The translations under genes were made by a program, and so were the position numbers. From an uncultured Flavobacteriaceae bacterium (lineage in GTDB: Bacteria > Bacteroidota > Bacteroidia > Flavobacteriales > Flavobacteriaceae): 64,000 nt of DNA. Positions 63,972 through 64,000 of this stretch are shown piece by piece. The DNA is taken from contig CAJIYH010000002.1 in the NCBI GenBank assembly GCA_905181615.1, positions 558,001 to 622,000 on the forward strand. The letters are read 5' to 3'. The number at the start of each line of letters is the position of its first letter. The stretch's first letter is position 1. The notes below the pieces were generated by a model. It made no database searches. It was not told the origin of the DNA and worked only from the letters and a program-made list of their open reading frames with translations.

Positions 63972-64000
63972 ATGGACTACAAAGTACTATTTAATCCGTT

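Overview
The window is a stretch of chromosome from a member of the Bacteroidota, most likely a marine Flavobacteriaceae. This rests on protein content and on promoters. The proteins include a flavobacterial-type GyrA, gliding-bacteria style LptD and TamB, a DUF5916 barrel protein, DUF4834, YfhO, BshA (bacillithiol), a penicillin-acylase family protein and a decayed SusC-like receptor. Several promoters match the Bacteroidota pattern TTG-N19-22-TAnnTTTG. The DNA is AT-rich, genes are tightly packed, no 3' CCA is encoded in the tRNAs, and TTG is used repeatedly as a start codon. The species cannot be named from the sequence alone.

Layout. 1-6.9 kb: gyrA and a TPR lipoprotein/secreted protein, a frameshifted NlpC/P60 peptidase gene, and a PgpH-like HD phosphohydrolase. 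6.9-10 kb: tRNA-Ser(GCU), a small accessory segment (short direct repeats, a lone membrane protein, a broken small ORF, a zinc-finger-fused FAD monooxygenase), then tRNA-Pro(UGG)-tRNA-Arg(UCU) with a strong terminator. 10-15.6 kb: DUF4442 thioesterase-like protein and nitronate monooxygenase, converging on an operon tsaD-rsmE-AI-2E permease-M20 peptidase. 15.7-28.4 kb: tamB, pfkA, gap, a BadF/NagK-type kinase, ridA, lptD, an N-acetylmuramoyl-alanine amidase and an MlaD/MCE protein; this stretch is rich in outer-membrane and cell-wall functions. 28.4-35.5 kb: two iron-sulfur oxidoreductase subunits with a HAD protein between them, a conserved unknown, a GH3/serine-hydrolase fusion, and bshA. 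35.5-44.4 kb: penicillin-acylase family protein, a SusC-type pseudogene remnant, a group of tiny ORFs including a Cys-rich protein, DUF5916 and IgGFc-binding-domain proteins, and a three-gene cassette of small membrane proteins ending in DUF2752. 44.4-52.4 kb: mnmE, a GNAT-like protein and an outer-membrane transporter on the minus strand; DUF4834, YfhO and a flippase on the plus strand. 52.4-64 kb: uvrA, VF530, an ECF-like sigma factor with a 47-residue companion, nth, bcp, a conserved protein of unknown role, an MBL hydrolase, an alpha/beta hydrolase, a catalytically degenerate dihydroorotase homologue, TIGR02757 and a LolD-type ATPase.

Most genes are ordinary housekeeping or envelope genes. 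No CRISPR array, transposase, integrase or recognisable defence system is visible. The best leads are the three broken loci, unannotated microproteins at 38.0-38.6 kb and 43.5 kb, the overlapping divergent promoters at 59.2 kb with an apparently leaderless transcript, and conserved proteins whose usual annotation does not fit their sequence.
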